The translations under genes and the position numbers were made by a program. From Mercurialis annua (taxonomy: Eukaryota > Streptophyta > Magnoliopsida > Malpighiales > Euphorbiaceae), in assembly GCF_937616625.2 (NCBI RefSeq), contig NC_065577.1, positions 29,153,501 through 29,217,500 of the forward strand: a stretch of DNA of 64,000 nucleotides, given 5' to 3'. Below the pieces are notes generated by a model. It made no database searches. It saw only the letters and a list, made by a program, of their open reading frames with translations, and had not been told where the DNA came from. This document shows positions 21,201 through 32,720 of the stretch, in pieces (position 1 is the first letter of the stretch; each line of letters opens with the position of its first letter).

Positions 21201-23782
21201 TGTCACGACCCAAATTGTTGAGCCGGGACCGGCGCTAGGGAATGGGAGTGGTAGCTCCGAAACCCGTAGCAAGCCTAAAACCACTAATAATTTTTCGCAA
21301 ATAAAAGTATAATATATGATATATATTAAAACATTTTCGGAAGAACTCTTTTAAATAATACACTTATAGATATTAAAGTATCATATCAGAGTTTACAATA
21401 TAAAATATCATTTAAAGTTAAAGCGTCTATCTAACACTGAAAACTACTGACTATTGCAGCTCTAAGAACTCATACTTGTGCAAGTCCAATGACTTCTGGC
21501 ACAATGGAGATGGTTTGTCTGATCCGACTCTGTCTACCTGCAAACATCAGAGTGAGGGGTCAGTATTTGGGGAAATACTGAGTGAGTTTGCAAGTTACTC
21601 ATAGTATTATCAAAATATAGCGTCGCACACTTAATACGTATATAAATTTATGATACAAGCAAACATTATTAATTTAAAAGTGTGAGTCCAACTCACTAGA
21701 TACGGGGACTTCCAGACTACACCGTAGCCGAGTGCTCACTCGTATCGAAATCAAAAAGTGTGAGTCCAACTCACTGGTGGGTCCAACCCACTGGTGGGCC
21801 CAGCCCACTAGATACGGGGACTCCAGACTACACCGTAGCCGAGTGCTCACTTGTTTCGAAATCATATCATATCATGCATAAATATATATTAAATTCTAAT
21901 CATAAAGTCAGGCACTTTAGACTGACTCACTAATGATCACGCAGCCTATTGACACCCAATAGGTAGTTGGTCTCTTCGGACCGCACACTAGACATTCATC
22001 TTCAAATCAACGGATACACAACATCTATATAATCAAATTCATCAAACCTAACATCTCATATAAACAGTTCATATAAAAACGATATACGGATAATAATAAT
22101 AATACTAATAAGGTATGAAAATAACTTTCAAAATAATACGCAAAAGTAAATTGCCACTCACAGTGACCGCTATCCAAAATTGCATAATCGTCACCCGATC
22201 ACATAGGTTCCGTGCATCGTTTGATCTTACAGCTACTCTAGCTCATCGGTCTGATAGCTCGCCGATACGTCCGTTACTTAGTCGAGTTACCTGTACGTTT
22301 AATTCATAAACGTAGGCTTAATATCAAAATCTTAAGTTATAAACTTAGGTTAACTCGACCTTATTCTAAATACGTCTTTTAACTTTGATCGTGTTCTAAT
22401 AATTAGGCGAGATACTTGTTATATCTCTTATTCATCGATTTCTAATCATAGGTTTCTTATATCTGAAAACCCTAATCGAATACGTCATATTCGATATCTA
22501 AATTTATCGTTTTCGAGGTCCGTATTTCCTTTTTAATGTCAGACACTCTTAAAGTCGGAAAACGGAGTCATAGCGAGGTGAAAATACCGTATAGGTGCTT
22601 CACATAAACTATGCGCCCGCATAGTCTTGCTGCGCGCCCGCGCAATATGGTTGCGCGCCCGCGTAATGTACTTACGCGCCCGCACAACGTACTTACGCGC
22701 CCGCGCAATGTGTTTACGCGCCCGCGTAAAGTACTTACGCGCCCGCGCAACGTACTTACGCGTCCACGTAAAGTACTTACGCGCCCGCGTAACGCTCGCC
22801 CTCGGCCATTCCGACGTGCTTCCGGCGTGAAAACGCTCCAAACGTGTTAATAACACTTAATCTAAGTTCAAAACACTATAATTCAATCTCAAAACCATTA
22901 AAACGATTAAATCGTTCCGTGGCCTAAAACTTTAACTCGATATAACTTCAAATATATCCATTTAAATGGTAAAACGACAAGCTTATCGTGATTCGCCGTT
23001 GAAATACGATCAATTCGAGCTATTGAACGTCGGAAACGGACGAGAAACGGCAAAGCGGCGACAGATCGTATTGGATCGTCATTTTTTTCTTTCTCTGAAG
23101 CTATCACCTTCTGCTCCATACCCTTCCTCTGGAATCATCCTGAACCTTTACTTTCTTATATATATAAATTGGCTAGTTCGCCACTTTGATCTTTCATTTC
23201 TTTAACTTAAACCATTTCTCTTATAAACTTTCTAATTTAACCAAACGGTTAAATTATTCTTTTAACTCAATTATTTACGTATTATTTATATTAAATAAAT
23301 AATACTATCCCAAAATTATTATTTTCCGTCAATAATCTTCTAATTACTATTCTCGATATTTAATTGGCTAATTTACAATTTGGTCCTTGAACTTTTCAAA
23401 AATTACAATTTAGCCCAAAATGCATCCGCGTCCAAATTTTAAAAGGTCTCCGATTGACCCGAAACTTTTACCACATATACTATAAAACATTTCGCGGAAC
23501 TTGGCGAAATAATTTTCACTTCAGAATTTATATGGCTAAATTACTATTTTAGTCCCTGTACTTTATTTTGCGACTTTCTTAATATTTTTCTTTTCTAATT
23601 CCAATTCCAACTTTAGAACTGTAATATAATGTTAAATCGCTCGCAATAATCCTTTCGAATTCGTCCTGCTAAAATTTAATATTTATCTTAATTTCCCGGA
23701 AATCTTTCCAATATCGCCACTCTGGCGACTTAACATTGGGCACATGGTCCAATTAAATACTTAAATATTTTGGGGTATTACA
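21201..23782 (-). mobile_element. Chromovirus-type solo LTR E1
   Basis: This single LTR (2,582 bp) starts on the minus strand with TGTAATACCCC and ends GGTCGTGACA. It is flanked by ACAAT (21,196-21,200 and 23,783-23,787). It aligns with E2 (32,721-35,042) in stretches such as CTACGGTGTAG and GGGTCAGTATTTGGG. There is no internal sequence, so it is the product of LTR-LTR recombination. It carries a GC-rich minisatellite at 22,608-22,796. Confidence 0.9.
22608..22796. repeat. 21-bp GC-rich minisatellite in E1
   Basis: About nine units of exactly 21 bp surround the core ACGCGCCCGCGYAA, which is close to palindromic (TTACGCG/CGCGTAA). The length is a multiple of three, so arginine-rich open frames appear on both strands; they are not genes. 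Confidence 0.9.
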
Positions 23783-24326
23783 ACAATGGTTATGAAGATT
23801 CTGAATTTCAGCAGATTAGGTACACTCCTCCCAAAATGATAGACATGAACCATTTGTGTATTTCTTTGTTGGTTAAGGATGATGTGTTGTGCCATACTAT
23901 CAAAGGACTACTTGGATCAATCGGCATGGTGCAAATGCTGAGGAGGAAGAGTCTTAGCAACCACCACAAAGGTAGAGGCCTGAGAAGCAGCAAGATACGC
24001 AAAAGGGCAAGGAAACGGTCGATTCATCGGCTCAAGCGGAGGTGGCAGATTTAAGTGAGCAGGGAGGTGCTCAGTGGTCCGGTTTTGACCATAAAATTGC
24101 TGAGTTAGCACGGAAAAACTGTGAGGGTTGGGCAGAGAAGACGCGGATAATGATTGGGATTCAGAATGGTTAGCGGAAAGGGCTAGCTCGGGTCCGATAC
24201 GAGCAGGATAGGATGAAGGCAAAGATGAATCGCCAGGATGAGTACCTGAGGCACTACTTCAATGCCTCGGGTGGAGAGCGATACCCATCACCCGAGCCAT
24301 CCCCGGAGCCCCTAGTTTTTTATTAG

Positions 24327-25950
24327 TGAGATATGTTTTCTGAATCCTAACTCATGCAGTTTTTTTTTTATTTATTTCATTGCAATATGGACATAGCTTC
24401 AAATAGTCTGAGGAGGGGGTTAGTAAATTGATTTCGTTAGTATTTTAGCGGATTTAGTCTTTTAATAGTTTGTTTGTTTTTATTATTTTTCCATGTTTTA
24501 GTTTATGTTTAGTTGATGTCATTTTGATTTTGGGATGCCTTATATCATTTAGCCTTGAGCTCAAAATTGTTGAAAAGCATGCTAGTGAACTTGGTTGTTT
24601 GAAATACATTTCAGGTATTGCAATTAAAAATCATAAATGTTTGAATGAAACTTCCTTTTGTAACAATAGTTTATAAAGTTCATTGTATCAAGCGTCAATT
24701 GCATGATTATAATTTAATTAGTACTATAGTGTTTTCAGTTTTTAGCTCTCGAAACTGTTGTTGCATGATGATTACCTTGATGCGGATTCATGAGATGTTT
24801 ATTTTATTTTGAAAACGAGTTCGAACTTAGGCATGATTGGTATGCTTATGCTGAAATTAAACATTTGTGATTACATAATTTTTTGTTTGAGAGTCTAAAT
24901 TTCTTTGTTGTGTGATTCAGTCACATATTCAATTCCTCGAACTTGACACTAAAATGATAATGGTATTAGGATAACAAAATTTCTTTAAAATCACTCAAAA
25001 AAACTACCCCAATTCCATTAGTTTCACAAATCCGAGCCTTTGTCTTTTGCTGTTTTCGAACCCATCATAATCACATTCACCCTTCCTTGTTTATCCCTTT
25101 CTACCCTTAACTTGATGAAATGCTTGAATAAATGTACAAATACAATGAAACCAAAGTTGATATTGTTAGCTTATGAAAGAAATATTGAACCAAAAAAAAG
25201 CTTAAAAAACACTGTCTTAAAAAAGAAGCTAAAAGAAAAGAAAAATAAAAAGCAATACAAAGAAATAAAAAAGAAAATAAGACAATGTGAGTTATTTAGA
25301 AAACCAAAGAGTTCAACGAACACCAGATTAGAAGCTACTCAACCGCCTAAAGAAAGAAACGTTTAATCAAGTAAATCATCAAGTTAATAAACCTAAAAAT
25401 CCCTTTTTTAACCAACCCCTACCTTTAACCCCATTACAAACCAAATAAAGTCCATTTGATTTGTGTCAATTGCCGAACTAAGTGGTGGAGTCCCAAATTA
25501 TAGTCAAGCTTATAATGAATTTATGTGTTGCATTTTGTGAGCTTCAAAGTTTGTTTTTACACTCCCCTAAACACATGAGTGTTAGAGTGTAAAACTTGTG
25601 AGGATTTATTGTCTTTTGTTTAATTTTCGTATAAGTGATACTTTGATTTTCCTTAATGAGAACTCAATTTTTCCGACATTGTCCCGCAAATGATAGTGTG
25701 ATTAAATGTGACTCGAGTGCCGAGTAAGCAATTTTTAATTAATTAGTACATTAAATTATGCTTTTGCAATTGTTTGTCATTGGTGTGAATTTTTAGCGGT
25801 TGTTGCATTCGGAATGAAACATTCATCTATTTATGGTTTGGGAATCAAAAATATGTTTTGTGTTTCATTGATTTCAAATTTCCTAGCATGTTTCTATAGC
25901 AAGATTCATTTCTTGCTCGAGGACGAGCAAAGGTTAAGTGTGAGTAGGTT
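24327..25950 (+). other. 3' non-coding region of element A
   Basis: No recognised coding sequence was found. A 108-codon Lys-rich frame (25,040-25,366) lies in A-rich sequence and has no motif. Near the 3' end, CTTGCTCGAGGACGAGCAAAG (25,913-25,931) is a characteristic Athila sequence just upstream of the polypurine tract. Confidence 0.6.
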
Positions 25951-27420
25951 TAATAGGTGTAGAATTACCCCTATTTCGCGAGCCTATTTGTACTGTTTTA
26001 TAGCGACTTTGGTTGTATTTTAAGTCACATGTTGCTTATTTTTGTATTGAAGTGTTTCATGCGAAAATCAAAGAAAAACGGGGGAAAAGCAGTGTTGAAA
26101 GCGGTGGTAGTTATCGACAAGCCTGTCTCGTTCGAGACAAAGTGTGTCTCGATCGAGATACACCCAGAAATGGCTTGTCTCGATCGAGACAAGTTGTGTC
26201 TCGATCGAGACAGTGTCTGGACAAGGAAGGGTTGATTCGTTTAAGCCTATTTCTAAAGAAACACTCCCATTTCGAAGGAAACACCTCATTAATGAAGATA
26301 CGTGATGAAAAGCTAAAATAGCACATGAGGACAACTCCTTGGTCTATTCTCATTGGTGGCTTCATTTAGACTTGTACTAGGATATATTTTTATTTCTTTT
26401 ATGTCCATAACTTATATAAGGATAATTTTGTTCCCATTTTTAGGATTAGCACTCACTTTGAGAAACTTTTAGCCACCATAACAATTCTTTTCAAATTTTG
26501 TTATTTTTGTTCTTAGTGACATTTATAGTTTTTATTGTGGATTCAAGGTTATGATTATTAATTAAAAAAGTTTTATTATTATTGAAGATTACTATTCCTT
26601 TTATCATCCTATCGTCTCTCTACTTATTTAATGCTTGTGTGTTCCATTTATTATTCCAAGGTAACTACTCTCTAAATTATGTTCTCTCTTTTTTTTGTTA
26701 AGTTAATGATGCTATGTTAGTTATGAGTAGTTAAACCCTGTTTTAGGGGTTGTTACTGATTGTCAGGCTTGTTGACTAAGTAATTACGGTTAATATGTGA
26801 TTAGAGTTTGTTGTGTTTATTGGGCTTTGTGCTTATATTAAAATGATCTCTCAATCTATGTTTTGGGTTTAATTAATTGAACGAGAGTTATTTAATTAAA
26901 CGGACCTAGTTAAGCACAAGCTTAGGGTTTAATCACGCAAGAGTGGCTTAGGGCTTAGGTGGTTATCTAGTTTGCAAATTAATCGGGTTTGATTAATATT
27001 GTCGAAATCTAATTACGCGAGAGTGATTTAGATTTCGGTGTATTAATCAAGCTTCGGTAGCGAAATTGATACCTTTAAATAGCTTGACACGAACCAATAT
27101 CATTATTCGACCCAATTACCTAGGATTCATTTTTGTATGATTTAGAAACCTCTAGACCTCTTTATCTATTTGTTTAAACCTGTTTAATAGCTGATTACTT
27201 TATTTTGACAATTGTTTGCTTAGTATTTAAATTGCTAATTTGTTTAGTTTTTTTTCTGATAGTTGTTTAATCATAATCTGAATGCTTGCTTGCTAAACGA
27301 ATTGCGTTTCAAAGTCGGTTTCATTCTCGTCAAATCTCTCATCCATGTGGTTTCGATACCGGACAATTGTCCACTTTATTACGCATTGCGATACCGTGTA
27401 CTTGCGGTAAATGACCGATA
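25951..27420 (+). repeat. 3' LTR of element A
   Basis: This 1,470-bp LTR matches 775-2,265. It starts TAATAGGTGTAG and ends GACCGATA, so both ends show one CA/TG-to-TA type change. The palindrome cluster is at 26,120-26,217 and the TATA box at 26,413-26,421. GTGGA follows immediately. Confidence 0.9.
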
Positions 27421-27930
27421 GTGGAAACATAAGATCATTTATTTATTCACTGTGAGTTTGCTAGGAGAATTTGGTGTGGCTTTGGAAAAGCTAGATATTA
27501 TGTGGGTTATGCCTTCTTTTTTGTAGATTTCTTTCTACAATGCCAGTATATGATTCAGAGAGATAGTTACTTGAAGCTCTGGAAAATTTTTTGGTTCTTC
27601 ATTGATTTAGAGATTTGAAAGTCAAGAAATAGCAGAATCTTTCACAATTAAAATTCAATTAAGGAGGAAGTGATATATAATTGTTTTACTAAGGTAGATT
27701 TTCTTTTTAAAAGTTGTAATGGGAGTTTTATTTATTCCGATTTGAATTTCTTCACAAATCCTGATTATATTTTATTCCCGACTTTGTAATTTTTAGCCAG
27801 CTTTTAAAGTTGTAGCCCTTAGTGTGTCACCCTGTGTGTATCACTTATTATGCGAAACCTTTGTTAGTTCTGGTTTTGCCACAGCTTGTGGCTTTTAATA
27901 AATTTTTGATTCAGCAAAAATAAAACATCA
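27421..27930 (+). pseudogene. L1-type LINE ORF2 C-terminus and 3' end
   Basis: The frame reads DHLFIHCEFARRIWCGFG, the second half of the zf-RVT domain whose first half ends at 774, and continues to WKIFWFFIDLEI before a TGA. Further downstream SRNSRIFHN resembles the RNRIF-type motif near the end of plant L1 ORF2. The sequence after about 27,780 is a 3' untranslated tail ending TTTAATAAATTTTTGATTC followed by a short A-rich end, typical of plant LINE 3' ends. The zinc-knuckle is complete across the insertion, so this LINE was already decaying or intact when element A entered. Confidence 0.8.
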
Positions 27931-27943
27931 TTAAGTATAATTC

Positions 27944-28135
27944 CTAAGATATAAAATTATGGGAGAGAATCTTTAGAGAAGTAGCTTCAAGCCATTCATG
28001 AATTTTAGCCGTTACAACATAAGCATTCATCTTCGGATATTCAGCAGCCCATGCTCGGGCATGACCAGTCCACGTCATAGCCCATTCAGACTTACAGCCT
28101 CTACGATAAGCAAGTGAATGTTGGTATCCAATCAA
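27944..28135 (-). other. Unidentified 63-codon reading frame
   Basis: The minus-strand frame MIGYQHSLAYRRGCKSEWAM continues through WTGHARAWAAEYPKM to ATSLKILSHNF. Its amino acid composition, rich in Trp, Ala and Lys, looks more like protein than the surrounding AT-rich frames. A CTTTAG that could be a splice acceptor lies just upstream at about 28,139-28,144, so it could be a last exon or an exon fragment. I do not recognise the family. It is 650 bp downstream of the GDSL gene on the same strand and shares no motif with it. Confidence 0.35.
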
Positions 28136-28356
28136 TTGTCTAAAGCTCCTAAGTCTCAGGGCGCCTTATCTCCTTCTCAAAATCTCAGAAAATACACACC
28201 CCTATTGATCGATTTTTCTCCTATGGTTCCTAATCTCTTGACTTGAGCATAAGTCTTCCAAAATCTAAAAAATTATGGAACCAGACTCTTATTTTATATG
28301 CATTTTTGCATATATGCCGTTATGAAATGATTCATAAAAATATACTATAACATATA

Positions 28357-28616
28357 CTCCCTCCGTCCCGTTTAAGAAGTCCCATATTCTATTTTGGGAT
28401 GTCCCATTTAAAAAGTCTCATTACCATTTTTAGAGTATTTTTCCATTAAATACCCTATTTTACCCTTATTTTAGTTATCTTAAAAGAGTTCAATAGAAAA
28501 TTTCACTATCATTAATAGGGGCAAAACATGAAAAAACATGAAAAGACAAGAATAATTAATGTTTTCTTAATTTGTGTGTAAAGTCAAATGAGACTTCTAA
28601 AATGGGACGGAGGGAG
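28357..28616. mobile_element. Stowaway-type MITE 1
   Basis: This 260-bp element has terminal inverted repeats CTCCCTCCGTCCC and GGGACGGAGGGAG, flanked by the dinucleotide TA on both sides (28,355-28,356 and 28,617-28,618). It is non-coding. The ends are the widespread plant Tc1/mariner-derived MITE ends. Confidence 0.95.
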
Positions 28617-28784
28617 TATATAAGATGTATTTCTTTTCAAAAAATTACAAACTAAATTAATATCTGAATGTAAAATGATGGTAACTCCTTAATAAACTTT
28701 TGAGATAAAAAATATAAAAAATTATTCAAAATTATTTTATCAACAAAATAAATGTTAAAAGAGGGTCTACTTTTAGGCATAACT

Positions 28785-30396
28785 CTAATGGAATTTAGGA
28801 AGAATATGTTGTAGCATATAATCGGTAAGGTACTGATAGGCCGTTGATGTGGGATGAATCCTGTCCCAAAATAAATATTTGGAAGGGTCTTCACAAGGTG
28901 GAGTTAAAGAATCACATAAAACACCTTGTTTGAAAATGAAACTTCCACAACACCCATTTTTTGTTTCTTCAAAACCTGTTCATACAAAAAACATCAAGTT
29001 TTAAAAATACTTTTTCATTAATTATTAGAGTTAAAAGTCTTAATGATACCAAATATTTATATTTCAATTTCATTTCAAAATATTATTAAATATTAAGTGG
29101 ACTTCATCACTTTCCGATCTATGTAGAGACCTAATGAAATTGATATATAAAATAATTTTTATAACATAATTTAGTTCATTATTACGTTAAAATAAAATTT
29201 TGTAGCACAATCATATACACATACCATATTTATTAGGATCGTTGATCATGTCCACTATTGTGATGTTTAAATCGGTGTACACAATTCTTGACGCCGGATG
29301 AGATTGCTGAAATTTATTTAATAGATTAATTAACTTTTCATTGTAAATTATTGAATTTTTATTCTGCTCATCCAAACTATATGTTAGCATGAATGGATTA
29401 ATATATCTTGCACTTCTTTGAAAGGGGGCGAAGCCAACTGGAACAAGCCCTGCTACTATAAGAGATCGCACCCCAAGATCATACAATTCCTGATGAGAAG
29501 TGTAAAGTTTATGGTTAGATATATAAAAATTATTCAATAAATATAGTTTACCGTATAAGATTATTAAATTTTTATTTATAATATTACACGTGATGTTACT
29601 CATTAAAACCTGTAGTCAATGAAAAATATTTTTCTATTAAATAATCACTAATTAATTATCACAATTTAAATGAAAAGTTTAAATTTTACAGAGTGAATTA
29701 GTTTCACGTCATAATTTCATAAGAGTACCTTAGCAAGTAGTTAGAAACAATTAACATTGATTATATGCGTTTGATGATTACCTTAATAGAGTTTTCGACT
29801 ATATTTAGAATAAAATCAATATATTGCTTTACGTTAAATTGCAATCTTCTCATAGGAATATCATATATATTAAATAGAAAATCATTTGTTCCTCCATTTA
29901 TAACTACTAGAGCACCACTTATAATTTGCATAGCTTTTTTTTCTCCAACAATTGCTTTAAGTCTCGCTATATATTGTTTGAAATATTCTATTTGTTTTGG
30001 AATAGGAATTGCATTGGTGAATAAAGATGTTCTTTCATCAAATCCGGCACTGGATGATGCAAAATTAACGCCTGTAATAAGATCACTATTAGTAAGATTC
30101 GGATCAAAATATGGCGGGACAGTATCCTTAATTTTAAGAGCAGAAGCTAGCATGTCAGGAATAAGTTTTCCGTTAGAAAATCTTCCAGTAGGAACGCCGC
30201 CATTGAGATCTTTACCATAAGGGCGATAGTTAGCCTTAAATATTGTTCTGATATAATTATTATTACCGGTGTCTAATATGGAGTCACCGAAGAAAAAAAT
30301 TGCTGGAAATTTTGGTAAAGATGCGGTGTTTATAGCTATAGAGTTGCGAGTATAGGACAATATTCCAAAGAGGACAAAAATGTTGAAGAACTGCAT
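28785..30396 (-). CDS. GDSL esterase/lipase (SGNH hydrolase), three exons
   Basis: This secreted plant GDSL-type esterase/lipase would hydrolyse ester bonds, with substrate unknown. Exons on the minus strand are 30,396-29,782, 29,489-29,225 and 28,975-28,785. They give 615, 265 and 191 bp, together 1,071 bp or 356 codons plus stop. Both introns (292 and 249 bp) have GT and AG ends and the phases fit. A hydrophobic N-terminus (residues 1-22) is a likely signal peptide. Block I FFFGDSILDTGNNN gives Ser39; GVNFASSSAGFD gives Gly109; GTND gives Asn171; WDRIHPT gives Asp331 and His334. The full SGNH set is thus present and length is normal for the family. The block usually written GLPPIGC reads GLVPVGF, so its Cys is absent. 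The best subfamily fit is the EXL/At2g30310-like group, an inference. It is the only intact gene in the window. Confidence 0.92.
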
Positions 30397-30660
30397 TGTT
30401 TGTTGAATTCACAAGAGATTAGTGAAGGAGAATGGTACATTATGCATCCTTTATTTATTATCATGTTATTTATGTTTTTCATAAAATTCTAGATCATCAA
30501 TTCTTAACTGTTTCTAGTTTTTATATTATTTTTTCAAATCAAAAAACAAAACATGTTGAAGACTATTTCTGTATCCAGCCTCATCTACATCTATTTTTAA
30601 CAAATTTGAAAAAATAATTATACAGTTATTTTTATTTGTTCAAGTAATGTATTTCCTTTT
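30397..30660 (-). promoter_or_regulatory. Presumed promoter and 5' leader of the GDSL gene
   Basis: The sequence upstream of the ATG is AT-rich, with an AATAAATAAAGG stretch around 30,450-30,462 that could serve as a TATA element. No other recognisable site was found. Confidence 0.3.
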
Positions 30661-30688
30661 TTTCTAATTGTTTTATTATTATTTTATA

Positions 30689-31002
30689 GTTTAAATACAC
30701 CAAAAATCATCAAATTTTGCGTGTTTTTGGTATTTAACATAATCTTTTAATTTTAGCATATTTAACATGAACTTTTCAATTTTTTTACAATTAAAACCAC
30801 GTGTGTGTTTTTTTTAAATAGTGTTATTTTACATCCAAAACGGCATTGTTTTAATATAAAATGGTACCGTTTTACATCCAAAATAGTGCTGATGCTTTTA
30901 ATTGTAAAATTTTGAAAGTTTATATACATTTTTATCAAAATTAAAAAATTATATCAAATACTAAAAACACGCGAAAATTGGTGCTTTTGTGTGCATTTAA
31001 AT
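30689..31002. mobile_element. Foldback or MITE-like element upstream of the GDSL gene
   Basis: The left arm, starting GTTTAAATACACCAAAAATC and including TTTTGCGTGTTTTTGGTATTT, is matched in inverted form by the right arm (AAATACTAAAAACACGCGAAAA, then GCATTTAAATC) over roughly 90 bp. The exact ends and target duplication are not clear, so the family cannot be assigned. Confidence 0.6.
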
Positions 31003-31257
31003 CTTATATTATTTGGTCAATTGTGTGTATTTTTAGTGTTGTTCTCATAAGACCAAAATAATTGTTGCAACCGATTCAGTCATAGAGACTAACTAATAAA
31101 AATCATTTCTTAACTGTGTGTTTGCTTTTTGTTATTATATTAGAGCTAAAAATAGTATGAGCAATTATAGATATTACTTTCTTCCTTTTATTTTAATTTT
31201 CATGGGTAACAATTTATTTTTATGTGGCATTTGGTTATAGTTTAAGCTAAATTTTTA

Positions 31258-32352
31258 ATGGTAATTTCTCAAAATACATGTTTCAGCATTTTATTTATAA
31301 CTTTACATGGCAAGTTTTAACTTTTTTTTTCTGAATTTTTTATTTACGAAAAATACCTTTTTTTTTTAATTTCACAAAATACCATTTTAAGTTTTCAATT
31401 TTGGTTTTTTCGGTTCGGTCGACCGAACCGACCGGCAGTTTTTTTATATAGTGTATATATAGTGTTAATTTTTTTTTTTTATAGATTTTTTTCTTGGAAT
31501 TTTTTATTTTATTTTTTATAGTGTAACAGTAGTGTATATATAGTGTTTTTATGGTGTTTATATAGTGTAAGATTAGTGTATAAGTAGTGTATAAGCAGTG
31601 TATAAGTAGTGTATTTATGGTATTTTGTAGTGTTTTTTGTGGTTTATACCATGAAACACTGCAAATACACCATAAACACTGCAAATACACCATAAGCACT
31701 GTAAATGCACCATAAATATACTAAAAAACGGCAGAAATATAATATAAATACACCAAAAATACACTAAAACGTAAAGATATTATAAAATTACCGTAAATGC
31801 ACCATAAATCAATTTTTTCTTTACAAAATCAGTATCAATAAACAAATCTATGAATAAGAGAAGACAAAATAAATAATTATATGAATAATTGAACAATTTT
31901 ATAAACAAAAAATTATAGATCTACAATAATTTATTTACAAAATATTTAAATCATTACAAAAAACCTAAAAAATTACACAAATCTAAAAACGAGTCGAGAG
32001 CGCGAACGGAAGAGACGAACGGACTAGCGCGAACGGAAAAGACGAACGGAAAAACGACCGGAAACGACGAGAAATCCATCGGAAGTAGACGAACGGAAAC
32101 GCGACCGGAAAGACAAACGGAAAAGTAATCGGAGGAGATAAACTGAAAATCAAATGAAAAAGAAAAAGAAAAGAAGAGAGAACTTTGAGAGAGAAGAGAG
32201 AGAAAAAAGTGGCTATGTAAAAGTTTAACCTAAAACGAGATAAGCCTTCTTTATATAATGGGTATTTTGGTAAATAAGTTGGCGAATTAGATAAAGATGA
32301 GCCAACATGTTATAAATACTTTGCCAAAAATAGGTATTTAGAAAATAATCCC
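31258..32352. mobile_element. Probable MULE-type element
   Basis: The flanks are a perfect 9-bp direct repeat AAATTTTTA (31,249-31,257 and 32,353-32,361). The first 44 bases match the reverse complement of the last 44 at about 26 positions, ending in TATTTATAAC in both. The inside is non-coding: GTGTATAAGTAGTGTATAAG-type direct repeats (31,550-31,640), a CACCATAAACACTGCAAATA-type set in the opposite sense (31,640-31,730), and GACGAACGGAAA tandem words (31,990-32,130). A 119-codon minus frame here is repeat-derived. The degraded terminal repeats keep this call tentative. Confidence 0.45.
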
Positions 32353-32720
32353 AAATTTTTATTGATTTTTATGTTATTACTAGTTGTTAATGCGTGGGAT
32401 TTAAATTAATATTATTTTAAATAGTTATCTATTAAAATAATTAGTACAAATTATGTAAAGAAAAAATTGATTATCTATAAACTAGTAAAACACAATTTAT
32501 TGAACAATGTATTCTTATAATTTAATTAATCAGTTGTTTTACACTATTGAATATTTATATATATTCTTTTTTAATTTTGAATATTTCTTATGTTAGAATT
32601 TAATATTTTCTCTCTTGCAATTCTATTTCTATTTCCTTTCAAAAAAATTTAATATTAATTCTTGCAATGAAATGTTGATCAGCTACTTTGTACAATTCAT
32701 TAAATGTTTTTGTGTAGGTT
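32353..32720. other. AT-rich intergenic stretch
   Basis: Nothing recognisable. The last five bases AGGTT are the target duplication of the next element. Confidence 0.5.

Larger units (their letters stand above)
20358..24326 (+). pseudogene. ATHILA ORF-1-like gene of element A, split by E1
   Basis: Athila elements carry an additional gene downstream of integrase, often called env-like or ATHILA ORF-1. The first part (20,358-21,195) starts MVRSENATNRPVYSS and continues in one frame through two stops (TGA at 20,649, TAA at 21,042) to FMSSVYN. The solo LTR E1 interrupts it. The second part (23,788-24,326) continues YEDSEFQQIRYTPPKMID and runs, with further stops and frame changes, to a Pro/Ser-rich end (PSPEPSPEPLVFY). 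No membrane segment or signal peptide is evident, so an envelope function is not supported by this copy. Confidence 0.7.
775..27420 (+). mobile_element. Athila-type Ty3/gypsy element A with nested insertions
   Basis: The element is bounded by two related LTRs of 1,491 and 1,470 bp and a GTGGA duplication (770-774 and 27,421-27,425). Its order is LTR, PBS, gag, protease, RT, RNase H, integrase, ATHILA ORF-1-like gene, LTR, which is the layout of the Athila lineage. Three insertions interrupt it: 5,667-10,900, 10,951-17,296 and 21,201-23,782. Without them and their duplications about 12.5 kb remains, a normal Athila size. Stops, frameshifts and an RT deletion make it non-functional. Joining the flanks across it restores one LINE reading frame except for a single TAA, which independently confirms the ends. 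Confidence 0.9.

Noticed and set aside
22539..22856. Arginine-rich proteins on both strands across the E1 array
   Set aside because: A 21-bp period keeps several frames open by chance; the sequence is an LTR minisatellite.
20358..24326. Functional envelope gene making element A a retrovirus-like agent
   Set aside because: There is no visible signal peptide, membrane anchor or cleavage site. The frame has several stops and is split by a solo LTR.
25040..25366. Lys-rich 108-codon gene in the 3' part of element A
   Set aside because: It lies in A-rich DNA of the element's non-coding 3' region, without motif or plausible leader.
31340..31699. 119-codon minus-strand protein
   Set aside because: It is made of translated GTGTATAAGTAGT-type repeats within the probable MULE.
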